A stretch of DNA of 44,197 bases, from the NCBI GenBank assembly GCA_016194985.1, contig JACQAK010000023.1:1-44197 (forward strand). The letters are read 5' to 3'. Each line of letters opens with the position of its first letter. The first letter of the stretch is position 1. The position numbers were made by a program, and so were the translations under genes. The notes below the pieces were generated by a model. That model was not told the origin of the DNA, did no database searches, and worked only from the letters and a program-made list of their open reading frames with translations. The stretch is from Bacteroidota bacterium (GTDB lineage Bacteria > Bacteroidota > Bacteroidia > B-17B0 > Aurantibacillaceae). Positions 8,558 to 18,493 of the stretch are shown here, one piece after another.

Positions 8558-11500
8558 CTAAGCCACTCCTATACCATGGCAACTTTTATATTTTTTTCCG
8601 CTACCGCAAGGACAAGGATCATTACGTCCTATTTTTTGTTCAACTCTGATCGGTTGTTGTTTTGGTTTTTGTGGTTCCTGTTGTTCCTGAGCTTCTTCCT
8701 CGCTTCTGCTTTCGATCAATTTTTCTTTTGGCCGTTGTTGTACAGGTTCCTGTGTAAATTGTGCCTTTTGAAGCTTAGGCCTGTCGTTATTAGTTTCTTC
8801 GATCGGTAATCCGCCTTTCATTAAGAAAGAAATAATATCCTTACTTGTTTTAGCAATCATTTCTCTGAACAAATTAAATGACTCCAATTTATAAACTACC
8901 AAAGGATCTTTTTGTTCTAAAGAAGCGTTTTGAACAGATTGTTTCAGATCATCCATTTCACGCAAATGCTCTTTCCATGAATCATCGATCATAGCAAGGA
9001 TAACTGTTTTCTCAAATACAGAAACCAATTCACGTCCTTTAGTTTCGAATGATTTTTTTAAGTTGGCCATTACCTGAATCGCACGAATACCGTCGGTAAA
9101 AGGCGTTACAATGTTTTCGAAATTATTGTTTGGATTTGTGTATACATCTCTTACAACGGGGAAAGACATTTCGGCGATCTCCGCCGATTTTACGCGATAA
9201 TGATTTTCTGCTGCTTCAAATAATTGTTGTATTAAATCATCTTCTTTTCCTGATTTAAAATCCTGTTCACTAAAAGGAGATTCAATGCCGAAATTTTTGA
9301 TGCACTCAAACGTAAACCCTTCATAATCTCTTAAGGTATGAAATTCAGACACAATACTCTCTGATACTTCGTAGATCATATTAGCAATGTCAATGCTGAT
9401 TCTGTCTCCGTTTAACGCATTACGACGACGCTTGTAAACTACATCACGTTGTGCATTCATCACATCATCATACTCAATCAAACGCTTACGTGTGCCGAAG
9501 TGATTTTCTTCTACTTTTTTCTGAGCTCTTTCAATGGATTTGGAGATCATTGAATGTTGAATCACTTCACCTTCCTGTAACCCCATTCTATCCATTAAAC
9601 TGGCAATTCGCTCGCTACCAAATAAACGCATCAGGTTATCTTCCAAAGACACAAAGAATTGTGAGCTTCCCGGATCTCCCTGACGTCCTGCACGACCACG
9701 TAACTGTCTATCAACACGACGAGACTCATGACGTTCTGTACCAATAATTGCTAATCCGCCTGCTTCTTTAACACCGGCTCCTAATTTAATATCTGTACCA
9801 CGACCTGCCATGTTAGTAGCAATCGTTACGGTTCCTGCCTGACCTGCTTCTGCAACAATGTCGGCCTCTTTTTGATGGAGCTTAGCATTCAATACGTTAT
9901 GTTTAATATTTCTTAATTTAAGCATACGGCTTAATAATTCCGAAATATCAACCGTTGTTGTACCAATTAATACGGGACGACCTTCAGCCACTAATTTTGC
10001 AGTAGCTTCAATCACCGCATTGTATTTTTCACGTTTGGTTTTGTAAACCAAATCCTGCTCATCTTTTCGCGAAATAGGACGATTAGTAGGAATTACAACC
10101 ACATCTAATTTATAAATATCCCAAAACTCATTTGCTTCTGTCTCCGCAGTACCGGTCATACCCGCCAACTTGTTATACATACGGAAATAATTCTGTAATG
10201 TAATAGTAGCATATGTTTGAGTAGCAGCTTCGATCTTTACATTTTCTTTTGCTTCTAGGGCCTGGTGCAATCCATCGCTGTAACGGCGGCCTTCCATGAT
10301 ACGACCTGTTTGCTCATCCACAATTTTAATTTGTCCGTCAGCAATCACATATTCCTGATCGATTTCAAATAAAGAGTAGGCTTTCAATAATTGATTTACG
10401 GTGTGAATACGTTCGCTCTTCACACTAAAATCACGCATCAGTGATTCTTTTAATAAAATTTTCTCTTTAGGGTCTGCAAATGTTTTCTTTTCCAGATCTG
10501 CAATTTCGCCACCTACATTAGGGATCACAAAGAAATTAGGATCATCGGTTGTACCGGTAATCAAATCAATTCCTTTTTCGGTCATATCTACCGAATTATT
10601 TTTTTCGTCAATCACGAAATATAATTCAACATCTATTTTATGCATTTCCTTTTGTTGGTCCTGCATGTAATAGTTCTCTGTTTTTTGTAATAAGGCTTTT
10701 ACTCCCGGCTCACGTAAATATTTAATTAAGGCGCCGTTTTTTGGTAATCCTCTGTAAGCACGTAATAATGGGATTCCGGCTTCTTTTTCATTACCTTCTG
10801 CAAATAAACGTTTGGCATCCGTTAAAAACACTTGAACTGCTGCTTTTTGAGCTGCTAATAATTTTTCGACGCGTGGTTTAAATTCCATGAACTCATGTTT
10901 ATCTCCTGTAGGTGTTGGTCCGGAAATAATCAACGGTGTACGGGCATCATCAATTAACACTGAATCGACCTCATCCACAATCGCAAAATTATGTTTACGC
11001 TGAACTAAATCAGATAATTCACGCGCCATATTATCTCGCAGATAATCAAAACCAAATTCGTTATTGGTTCCGTAAGTAATATCTGCTAAATACGCCTGAC
11101 GACGCTCATCGGTATTAGGTTCATGTTTATCAATACAATCCACACTTAAACCATGAAATTGGAATAAAGGGGCATTCCACTCGCTATCACGTTTTGCCAA
11201 ATAGTTATTCACAGTTACCACGTGAACTCCTCTTCCTGATAAGGCATTTAAGAAAACAGGTAAGGTAGACACCAAGGTTTTACCTTCCCCTGTTGCCATC
11301 TCGGCAATTTTACCCTGATGTAATACGGTACCACCAATTAACTGCACATCGTAATGTACCATATTCCATGACACCTCGTTGCCTGCAGCAATCCATTTAT
11401 TTTTCCAGGCAGCCTGATTGCCTCTGATTTCGATATTTTTGTGTGTTTTGGCTAATTTCGCATCGTACTCATTAGCGGTAACAATCAATTCTTCGTTTTC

Positions 11501-11869
11501 TGAAAAACGACGCGAAGTATCTTTTAGAATAGCATAAGCTTCGGGTAAGATCTCGTTAAGCGTCTCTTCCATTTTTTTGGTGATCTCTTTCTCAAGCTCA
11601 TCAATTTCTTTATATAAAGATTCTTTCGTATCAATATCCATGTCGAAATCCTGTTCAACACGGGCTTTGATATCATTAATCTCTGTTTGTTCTGTTTTTA
11701 CGGCATCCTGAATTTTTTGTTTAAGAGCGGTTACCTTTGCACGCAACTCATCGTTAGATAGTTTAGCGAGTGTAGGATAAATTTCAAGGATTTGATCAAC
11801 CTGAGGTTGAATGGATTTAATATCTTTTTCTGATTTTGTACCAAAAAATTTCTTCAGGAACGTTAACAT
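8558..11869 (-). CDS. secA: preprotein translocase ATPase SecA
   Basis: SecA is the cytoplasmic motor that drives unfolded preproteins through SecYEG. The 1,103 residues match the long SecA form of Bacteroidota. Visible are the Walker A motif MATGEGKT (about residues 191-198), the Walker B/DEAD-type box [10 protein letters not shown], the TGTAETE and GRGTDI helicase motifs, [13 protein letters not shown] near the second nucleotide-binding fold, and a Gln/Glu-rich linker. The protein ends in a zinc-binding tail, [17 protein letters not shown] chose the ATG at 11869, which gives [10 protein letters not shown] as in homologues. An upstream in-frame TTG would add 29 unrelated residues and would overlap the promoter. 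The gene is divergent from the sensor kinase at 12125. It exports the many signal-peptide proteins seen here. Confidence 0.98.
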   Translation of the reverse strand: MLTFLKKFFGTKSEKDIKSIQPQVDQILEIYPTLAKLSNDELRAKVTALKQKIQDAVKTEQTEINDIKARVEQDFDMDIDTKESLYKEIDELEKEITKKMEETLNEILPEAYAILKDTSRRFSENEELIVTANEYDAKLAKTHKNIEIRGNQAAWKNKWIAAGNEVSWNMVHYDVQLIGGTVLHQGKIAEMATGEGKTLVSTLPVFLNALSGRGVHVVTVNNYLAKRDSEWNAPLFQFHGLSVDCIDKHEPNTDERRQAYLADITYGTNNEFGFDYLRDNMARELSDLVQRKHNFAIVDEVDSVLIDDARTPLIISGPTPTGDKHEFMEFKPRVEKLLAAQKAAVQVFLTDAKRLFAEGNEKEAGIPLLRAYRGLPKNGALIKYLREPGVKALLQKTENYYMQDQQKEMHKIDVELYFVIDEKNNSVDMTEKGIDLITGTTDDPNFFVIPNVGGEIADLEKKTFADPKEKILLKESLMRDFSVKSERIHTVNQLLKAYSLFEIDQEYVIADGQIKIVDEQTGRIMEGRRYSDGLHQALEAKENVKIEAATQTYATITLQNYFRMYNKLAGMTGTAETEANEFWDIYKLDVVVIPTNRPISRKDEQDLVYKTKREKYNAVIEATAKLVAEGRPVLIGTTTVDISELLSRMLKLRNIKHNVLNAKLHQKEADIVAEAGQAGTVTIATNMAGRGTDIKLGAGVKEAGGLAIIGTERHESRRVDRQLRGRAGRQGDPGSSQFFVSLEDNLMRLFGSERIASLMDRMGLQEGEVIQHSMISKSIERAQKKVEENHFGTRKRLIEYDDVMNAQRDVVYKRRRNALNGDRISIDIANMIYEVSESIVSEFHTLRDYEGFTFECIKNFGIESPFSEQDFKSGKEDDLIQQLFEAAENHYRVKSAEIAEMSFPVVRDVYTNPNNNFENIVTPFTDGIRAIQVMANLKKSFETKGRELVSVFEKTVILAMIDDSWKEHLREMDDLKQSVQNASLEQKDPLVVYKLESFNLFREMIAKTSKDIISFLMKGGLPIEETNNDRPKLQKAQFTQEPVQQRPKEKLIESRSEEEAQEQQEPQKPKQQPIRVEQKIGRNDPCPCGSGKKYKSCHGIGVA

Positions 11870-11892
11870 AGTGTATTTTGAATTTAAGCTAA

Positions 11893-11921
11893 CGAAAGTA
11901 CAAAAAATACACGTTCCCAAA
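11893..11921 (-). promoter_or_regulatory. secA promoter, Bacteroidota type
   Basis: Read on the minus strand, TTTG (11921-11918) is followed after 17 bases by TACTTTCG (11900-11893), one mismatch from TAnnTTTG. It lies 23 bases before the secA ATG. Confidence 0.5.
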
Positions 11922-12124
11922 TGATAAATTTTACTAAATAATTTACTGATTATCAAAGGGTTTTAAATGGTCAGACTCATTTACGACAGGCAATTGGAAA
12001 ATAGCCCCGGAAATAAAGTCGGAAAGAAGGGACCGAAAGCTTTTCCCAGTTATTAGTATAAAACCGCCACTTACCAAAATGATGTAGGCAAAGTAATGAT
12101 TAATCTGTACTTTAGTAAAGCACA

Positions 12125-15109
12125 ATGAAAGCTGTTTTAAAAACATATTCTTCCCTGCTATTCCTATTTGGACTTTTGGCGGCCTTGTCATTTAAAACAT
12201 ATTCACAGCAATATAATTTTAAAAACTATTCGGTAGAAAGTGGCTTGCCCTACGTGCAAATCTTTGCCATGTTTCAGGACAGTAAAGGTAATTTATGGAG
12301 CGGCGGGTATGGCGGTGCCAGTAAATTTAATGGCAAAACGTTTAAAAACTATTCTCCAAAAAACGGTCTGGCCAATCACTATGTAAATGCCATCATTGAA
12401 GATCAGTTTCATTTAGTAACTATAGGAACCATTGATGGATTGAGTGTGATTGATAAAGTGAATGGAAAAATCAGTAACTACTATGTAAAAGATGGCTTAC
12501 CGTCCAATCATGTTACCAGTTTTTGCCTGGATCCAAGAATTGGTTTATGGACAGGGACAGACAAAGGGTTATGTATCTGGGATGGAAAAAAAGTAATAGA
12601 GATCCCTTTTTTTAAAGGTTATACCATTTCTTGTTTATTATATTCTGAAAAACATGGTGTATTTGTTGGTACCAATAAAGGATTGTTTCTTCAAAATAAA
12701 GATTCCAAAGGATTTCATGTGATTATCGATAGCACCTCCATCACCTGTATGTCGCAATGTAGCAATGGGATAAAATTATATGCCGGAACAGACAATGGCT
12801 TACATATTTTGGATCTTGAAAAAAACACATCAACTGTATTACACGTTAGTAATGGCTTAATTGATGAAGAGATAACCTGTGTATTGTGCCAGAAAAACGC
12901 AACAGTTTGGATTGGTTCAAAATCAGGGTTAATAAGCTTTGTAGGGAATGAACCTACCTATTATAATATTGGATTTGATAATAACTCTAACCATATACGC
13001 TCATTATTAATGGATTATGAAGAAAATTTATGGATAGGGACACATAGTGGCTTGTACAAATATCGTGGTAAAGGGTTTACAGTATATGACCGTCAAAATG
13101 GATTGGGAAGTGCTTTTATTTATCAGATAACCAGGGATATTCATCATAATCTGTGGTTTGGAACCGAGAGTAATGGTGTGTTCAAATTTTCAAACGGTTT
13201 CTTTAAAAATTATTCCGTTAAGCAGGGATTACTCGACAATAAAGTCTCTGCCATCCTCCCACTCGAAGATGGTTCTATTTGGTTTGGGAGCGATAAAGGT
13301 ATTTCGGTTTTTAAAAATGATAAAATCGAAACGCTAACGTATGGGCAATCCTTTAAACAGGAAGCTCCCATCAATTGCTTTTATAAAGACAGTAAAGGCT
13401 TGATATGGGTAGGTGGTCAAAACGGGCTTTGCTCCATGAAGAAAACAGGAAACAGTTACGCGGCTACCTATTATAAACTTCCCATCAAAACTACCGAAAA
13501 AGGAGGGTATAGTGTATGGAGTGTGATTGAAGACAACAAAGGAAACATCTGGACGGGAACATACCTCGAAGGACTATTTAAGCTGGAAGGCGATCAATTC
13601 AAACAACAAATAATTACGTCGCCTGAACCTGTGACCACAGCCCTGGATCTTTGTAAAGACCGATATGGAAATTTATATGCAGCCACTTTAAATGGTGTAT
13701 TAATGTTTAATCCTGATAAGCACACCTACAAATTGATTTCTGAAAAGGAAGGATTAAGCTCCGAATTAGTATATGCTATTGGCATTACCAAAGATGGCAA
13801 TTATTTATGGGCAGGTACCAATCAAGGAATCAATCGGATTGACGTAAAAAAATTACAATACGATTTCATAGACATTTTAAAATATGGCCGCGCTGATGGT
13901 TTTAGTGGTGTAGAATCAAATACGCATGGTATTTATGAAGACGCCGACAGTACGATTTGGTTTGGAACTGTTAATGGGTTAATCAAATATTCGCCCAAGG
14001 AGTTTATTGAAAATGATAATTTATCAAAAATAACAATTACTAATATTAAACTTGGATATGAAGATACATTACTGGCTAACGGTTCGGTACTACCCTATTC
14101 CTTAAATAATATCAGTTTTTATTTTGATGGCATTTGCCTAACGGCACCCGAAAAAGTTCTGTATTCGTATAAGCTCGAGAATTACGACAAAGACTGGAGT
14201 CCTTATACCGACATGAATTACACCAAATATGACAATTTACCTCCTGGAAAATACACCTTCAAAGTAAAAAGCTGCAATAACGAAGGTATCTGGAATATTG
14301 AGCCTGCCACCTTTTCCTTTGTAATAAAATCACCTTACTATAAAACATGGTGGTTTATTGTTGGTTGCATTGTTTCAGTTTCAGGTATAGTTATTATTGT
14401 ATTTAGATTAAGGGTAAGACAAATACGAATTAAACAACAGGCCGAGTTTGAGCAACAGGTAGAAATCTCCAAAGACGAATTAAAAGCCCTGCGTGCTCAA
14501 ATGAATCCTCATTTTGTGTTTAATTCTTTAAATTCCATACAGCATTATATTTTAAACAGCAAAGGCGATGAAGCGGTTAAATACCTCAACAAGTTTGCAA
14601 AATTAATCCGTATCATTTTAAATAATTCGGAGAAACCAACCGTAACTATTAACGAAGATGTAGAAGCATTGAAACTTTATCTGGAATTGGAAAGAATGCG
14701 CTTTGAAAATAAGTTTGACTATTCCATCCGCATTGATGAGTCGATTGATGGCGACTATGATGAGATTCCGCCAATGTTGATTCAACCTTATCTGGAAAAT
14801 GCGATTTTACATGGCATCAATCCTAAGCCCGGTAACGGCCAAATTACAATTACGATCAAAGTAGTGAATCAGTTCATTAAAATTTCAATTATGGATGATG
14901 GCATTGGCCGCGAAAAATCCAAGTCCATACAAAGCTTACAACCTGCCGCCAGACACAAATCGCTGGGGATGAAAATTACAAAAGACAGAGTGAGAATTTT
15001 AAATAATTTACACCAGTCTACTTTAAACGTAAATATTATAGATTTGTATAATGAAAAAGGGGAAGCCTCAGGAACGCAGGTAGATTTATTTATTCCGTAT
15101 ATTAAATAA
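12125..15109 (+). CDS. propeller/Y_Y_Y sensor histidine kinase, LytS type
   Basis: This 994-residue membrane sensor has a signal peptide (to about residue 28). A large periplasmic region of two-component-regulator propeller repeats follows (about 30-640, repeated motifs such as LWIGTxxGL and IWFGT), then a Y_Y_Y domain (about 650-735, ending NIEPATFSFVI). One transmembrane helix lies at about 742-762 (WWFIVGCIVSVSGIVIIVF). The cytoplasmic part is a His_kinase module with NPHFVFNSLNSIQ (phosphorylated His796 by family analogy), an N-box MLIQPYLENAILHG and DDGIGR. The cognate LytTR regulator begins 24 bases downstream, so they form a two-component pair. Such kinases often sense extracellular glycans or envelope signals. 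The ligand cannot be read from the sequence. Confidence 0.93.
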   Translation: MKAVLKTYSSLLFLFGLLAALSFKTYSQQYNFKNYSVESGLPYVQIFAMFQDSKGNLWSGGYGGASKFNGKTFKNYSPKNGLANHYVNAIIEDQFHLVTIGTIDGLSVIDKVNGKISNYYVKDGLPSNHVTSFCLDPRIGLWTGTDKGLCIWDGKKVIEIPFFKGYTISCLLYSEKHGVFVGTNKGLFLQNKDSKGFHVIIDSTSITCMSQCSNGIKLYAGTDNGLHILDLEKNTSTVLHVSNGLIDEEITCVLCQKNATVWIGSKSGLISFVGNEPTYYNIGFDNNSNHIRSLLMDYEENLWIGTHSGLYKYRGKGFTVYDRQNGLGSAFIYQITRDIHHNLWFGTESNGVFKFSNGFFKNYSVKQGLLDNKVSAILPLEDGSIWFGSDKGISVFKNDKIETLTYGQSFKQEAPINCFYKDSKGLIWVGGQNGLCSMKKTGNSYAATYYKLPIKTTEKGGYSVWSVIEDNKGNIWTGTYLEGLFKLEGDQFKQQIITSPEPVTTALDLCKDRYGNLYAATLNGVLMFNPDKHTYKLISEKEGLSSELVYAIGITKDGNYLWAGTNQGINRIDVKKLQYDFIDILKYGRADGFSGVESNTHGIYEDADSTIWFGTVNGLIKYSPKEFIENDNLSKITITNIKLGYEDTLLANGSVLPYSLNNISFYFDGICLTAPEKVLYSYKLENYDKDWSPYTDMNYTKYDNLPPGKYTFKVKSCNNEGIWNIEPATFSFVIKSPYYKTWWFIVGCIVSVSGIVIIVFRLRVRQIRIKQQAEFEQQVEISKDELKALRAQMNPHFVFNSLNSIQHYILNSKGDEAVKYLNKFAKLIRIILNNSEKPTVTINEDVEALKLYLELERMRFENKFDYSIRIDESIDGDYDEIPPMLIQPYLENAILHGINPKPGNGQITITIKVVNQFIKISIMDDGIGREKSKSIQSLQPAARHKSLGMKITKDRVRILNNLHQSTLNVNIIDLYNEKGEASGTQVDLFIPYIK

Positions 15110-15133
15110 CCACATACACTAAAACTAAAAATT

Positions 15134-15883
15134 ATGAAAGCAGTAATTATAGAAGATGAAAAAAAGAGCCGCGAAATGCTGGCTGATTTATTGAAAAATA
15201 ATTTTCCGCAAATTACCATTTTAGGTTTAGGAAAAAACGTAGCCGAAGGGGTTGAATTGATTCAAACACTCAAGCCGGATTTGTTGTTTTTAGATATCAG
15301 TATGCCCGACGGAACAGGCTTTGATGTATTAGAAAAAGTGCAGGGTGCAAAATTTGACATTATATTTACCACCGCTACCGATAAACATGCCTTGAAGGCC
15401 ATTAAATATAGTGCCTGTGATTACCTGCTAAAACCCATCGATATTGATGAATTAAAATCTGCTATCAACCGATTAATAGAAAAAAGAGCGGCTAATATGC
15501 CCAGCATGGATAACTTACAGTTCTTAATCCAAAATTTAAAGCGTGCCGATGATAATTACAATAAAATTACCTTACCTACAGGTAATGCCTATGAAATCGT
15601 CAATATTAAAGACATTATTCGTTGTGAGGCAGATGGCAGCTATACCAATTTCCATTTATCCGGTGGCAAAAAATTAATGGTATCGGCCAGTTTAAAACAT
15701 TATGAAGATCTATTGCCGGCTAATGATTTTATTCGCATTCACCATCATCATTTGATTAACATGAACCATGTGGTTCGCTTTTTAAAAGTTGACGGAGGTT
15801 ATGCCATCATGAGCGATAATTCTCAATTAGAGATCAGTCGCCGTAAAAAAGATGCATTTCTGGAGCGATTAAACGCTGTTTAA
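15134..15883 (+). CDS. LytTR family response regulator
   Basis: The 249 residues form a receiver domain with acidic residues near positions 7-9, the phospho-acceptor Asp54 in FLDISMP, Thr79/Thr80 and Lys100 in LLKPID. A C-terminal LytTR DNA-binding domain follows (about 145-249, with IIRCEADGSYTNFHL and the RIHHHHLINMNHV segment). It is the partner of the upstream kinase and should act as a transcription factor once phosphorylated. Its targets are not visible here. The last codons overlap a strong terminator hairpin. Confidence 0.95.
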   Translation: MKAVIIEDEKKSREMLADLLKNNFPQITILGLGKNVAEGVELIQTLKPDLLFLDISMPDGTGFDVLEKVQGAKFDIIFTTATDKHALKAIKYSACDYLLKPIDIDELKSAINRLIEKRAANMPSMDNLQFLIQNLKRADDNYNKITLPTGNAYEIVNIKDIIRCEADGSYTNFHLSGGKKLMVSASLKHYEDLLPANDFIRIHHHHLINMNHVVRFLKVDGGYAIMSDNSQLEISRRKKDAFLERLNAV

Positions 15884-15889
15884 TCGCTC
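15863..15889 (+). terminator. terminator hairpin overlapping the LytTR stop codon
   Basis: A perfect 12-bp stem (GAGCGATTAAAC, 15863-15874, with 15878-15889) closes on a 3-base loop. The TAA stop at 15881-15883 lies in its right arm. It sits between convergent genes and may serve both. The T-tail is weak. Confidence 0.65.
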
Positions 15890-15911
15890 TGTTATAAATA
15901 CACTTAGTTCA

Positions 15912-18416
15912 TTACTCTTTTACAAATTTCTTTACAAGCTGTTGCTCTCCCTGGTTTAGTTTCAGGAAATAAACCCCGTTGGTTAAATTGTTAACCGAAA
16001 TAAAGGCCTGAGAGCCTTCCGGCGTTTCTGTTCTTAAGACACATTTGCCTAATACATCCGTTATTTCAAATTCCGTTTTAGCATTCTGAGGATTTGAGAA
16101 GTGAATCGATAATTCAGATGTTACAGGATTTGGCGCAATTAGTAGTATTAGATTTTTACTTATTGAATGAACAGATGTTATTGTGAAATTATTCTTCACA
16201 TTTGATTTTGATTTATTGACCTGTGCATTGGGAGACAACCTCAGCGCCGGATCACAAATAATACTCCACAGCGTTGATACTCTCCAGTTTCCGGTAGCCA
16301 TATATAACGGATAATTTGGATCGGTATAAGCCGTAGAAGAAGCGCTGAGCGATTGTATCGTATTCCATGCCCCTGTACTAAGATTATCTCTTTCAAAAAT
16401 ATAATTATTCAATTGAGGTACCGGCATAGCCTGTCCTTCTATCTGATAATGATTCCAGCTAAAGTTACCTCCGCTGTTTTGAATAAACAAAGTTTGATGA
16501 AAAGGACTCATAGAACTGATGGTTCCGCAGGAATCTCTCACGGCTATTTTGTAACGCCACGAAGATACATTAGGATCTCCATTGGCATGATACAAGCTTC
16601 TTAAAGTATCATTAAAACGACTTAATGAATCATAAGGAACCCGACCGATCAGTGCAAAATTATTATTGGCAGTATCCCGGTACACCAAAAATGTATCGCT
16701 TGGCATATTTCCTGTTTTATTCCAGTAAATAATGTTGTGATGAGACATAGAATCAACCGTTACCATACAAATGCCCGGGTTTACAATTAAATTTTCATGC
16801 ACTACCACCGTATTACTGGTAGCGCTACATCCATGAACATCGGTGATGGTAACGAAATAATTACCACTGTGTGAGGCAGTGATGCTTTGTGTGGTAGCTC
16901 CACTACTCCATGAATAGCTTGTGGCGGTACTCGAAATGATTTGAACATTGCCTCCCTGACAAAATGAAGTAAGACCCATTGGAGTAGCTGTTACTCCGGG
17001 GATAGTATATACATTAATAATTTTCACTATCGAATCATTTCCGGAAGCATTTGATACATTTAACTGTACAGAGTAACTTCCTGTTGAAGAAAAAGAGATA
17101 CCAGTACTTTGAGCTGTATTGGTCGTTATGGTAACACCTACAGACGGAGTGACTTTCCATAACCAGGATAAAGGAAAATTAGCCGACACATCTGTAACAG
17201 ATACGCTGCCGGTTCCGCACACAACATTAGAAGAGGTTGTGAACTGAGCAATAGGATTTAAATTACCATTCACTCTGCAAATACGATTTCTGGCTGTTCC
17301 ATTATAGTTTGTAAAGTTTCCACCGGCAAGTACTTTACCGTTAGGCTGCAATGCAGAAGCAATAACATAGCTCGAAAATCCTGTTCCTGAATTAAAGGTA
17401 TTATCAACCGATCCATCTGCATTCAATCGCACAATTCTATTAGCAGTTGCTCCGTTCCATGTAGTAAATTCTCCCAACAAAATTATTTTCCCATCGGGCT
17501 GTACTTCAATCGACCAGACATTCGGCGAAGAACCTCCGGCACCATTACCCGGATCAAATGTATTGTCAATCGTACCATCACTATTCAATCTTACAATACC
17601 GGGAGCAGGATTATTATCATAATAAGTAAATCCACCACCCACTAAAATTTTTCCATTAGCTAATACTTTGGCATCAAATACCATATTATCTGCTCCTACT
17701 CCCGAAAGAAAGGTGTTATCAATAGCTCCGAGAGAATCCAAACGGGTGATGTGGTTTTTTGTTATACCATTAAAGGTTGTAAATGATCCTCCAATCACTA
17801 CTTTTTTATCTGCCTGTAGGGCTGCCACATATACCTGAGCATTAGCGCCGGATCCTGGATTAAAGGTTGCATCCAGAGTTCCATTCGTATTAACTCTGGC
17901 AATACCATTTCTTGAAACGCCGTTATACACATTAAATAATCCCGCAACGATGATCTTTCCATCTGGTTGTATAACCAATCCGTTGGAACAAGCAGCACCG
18001 CCATTCATACCGGTTCCGGGATTAAATGTAAGATCAAGCGACCCTGTTGAATCTAATCGGGCAATACCTTTTCTGGATATACCATTGTATGATGCAAAGT
18101 CACCGCTAATAATAATTTTCCCATCCGCAGGCTGGATTTTAAGTGCCTGAATAGAATTATCTGCTCCAAGTCCTGTTACAAATGTAGCGTCATAGGTTCC
18201 GTTTGCATTTGTTCTGGCAATATTAGTGCAGGTATTTCCTGCATACATAGAAAATTCACCGCCAAGGATAATCTTGCCGTTTTGCTGAACATCTATTGCA
18301 CGCACCCGTTGATTTGCTGCCGCACCCGGAGTAAACGTCAAATCTACAGATCCGGGCTGGGCATACATTATCTCAGCTATAGTACAAAAAAAGAAAAAAA
18401 GTAAAAATAATCTCAT
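15912..18416 (-). CDS. delta-60 repeat protein with T9SS type A sorting domain
   Basis: This 834-residue secreted protein has a signal peptide (MRLFLLFFFFCTIAEIMYAQ). Six to seven delta-60 repeats of about 52 residues follow (about 25-385, each with QxDGKIIxGGxF and an I-A/V-R-x-N-x-D/N-G-x-x-D-x-T-F strand). Next come PKD-like domains (about 390-470 and 475-540) and a fibronectin-like region. The last 75 residues or so form a T9SS type A tail (NPVTSELSIHF, then NGVYFLKL and KFVKE at the end). The delta-60 part should fold as a beta-propeller-like structure. The protein is probably exported by Sec, moved over the outer membrane by T9SS and anchored or released. Its function is unknown. Confidence 0.9.
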   Translation of the reverse strand: MRLFLLFFFFCTIAEIMYAQPGSVDLTFTPGAAANQRVRAIDVQQNGKIILGGEFSMYAGNTCTNIARTNANGTYDATFVTGLGADNSIQALKIQPADGKIIISGDFASYNGISRKGIARLDSTGSLDLTFNPGTGMNGGAACSNGLVIQPDGKIIVAGLFNVYNGVSRNGIARVNTNGTLDATFNPGSGANAQVYVAALQADKKVVIGGSFTTFNGITKNHITRLDSLGAIDNTFLSGVGADNMVFDAKVLANGKILVGGGFTYYDNNPAPGIVRLNSDGTIDNTFDPGNGAGGSSPNVWSIEVQPDGKIILLGEFTTWNGATANRIVRLNADGSVDNTFNSGTGFSSYVIASALQPNGKVLAGGNFTNYNGTARNRICRVNGNLNPIAQFTTSSNVVCGTGSVSVTDVSANFPLSWLWKVTPSVGVTITTNTAQSTGISFSSTGSYSVQLNVSNASGNDSIVKIINVYTIPGVTATPMGLTSFCQGGNVQIISSTATSYSWSSGATTQSITASHSGNYFVTITDVHGCSATSNTVVVHENLIVNPGICMVTVDSMSHHNIIYWNKTGNMPSDTFLVYRDTANNNFALIGRVPYDSLSRFNDTLRSLYHANGDPNVSSWRYKIAVRDSCGTISSMSPFHQTLFIQNSGGNFSWNHYQIEGQAMPVPQLNNYIFERDNLSTGAWNTIQSLSASSTAYTDPNYPLYMATGNWRVSTLWSIICDPALRLSPNAQVNKSKSNVKNNFTITSVHSISKNLILLIAPNPVTSELSIHFSNPQNAKTEFEITDVLGKCVLRTETPEGSQAFISVNNLTNGVYFLKLNQGEQQLVKKFVKE

Positions 18417-18493
18417 CGTTTATAGTATTAGTATAAACTAAAAGTAATGAAAAATAAATAATTATAGTGATCTGGAAATGAAAACGAAGCAGA

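Noticed and set aside
11870..11956. 29-residue N-terminal extension of SecA from a TTG
   Set aside because: The extension has no SecA similarity and covers the promoter; the ATG at 11869 gives the family start.
11943..12191. 82-codon minus-strand open frame upstream of the sensor kinase
   Set aside because: It overlaps the kinase start antisense, contains no recognisable domain and would cover the divergent promoter region.
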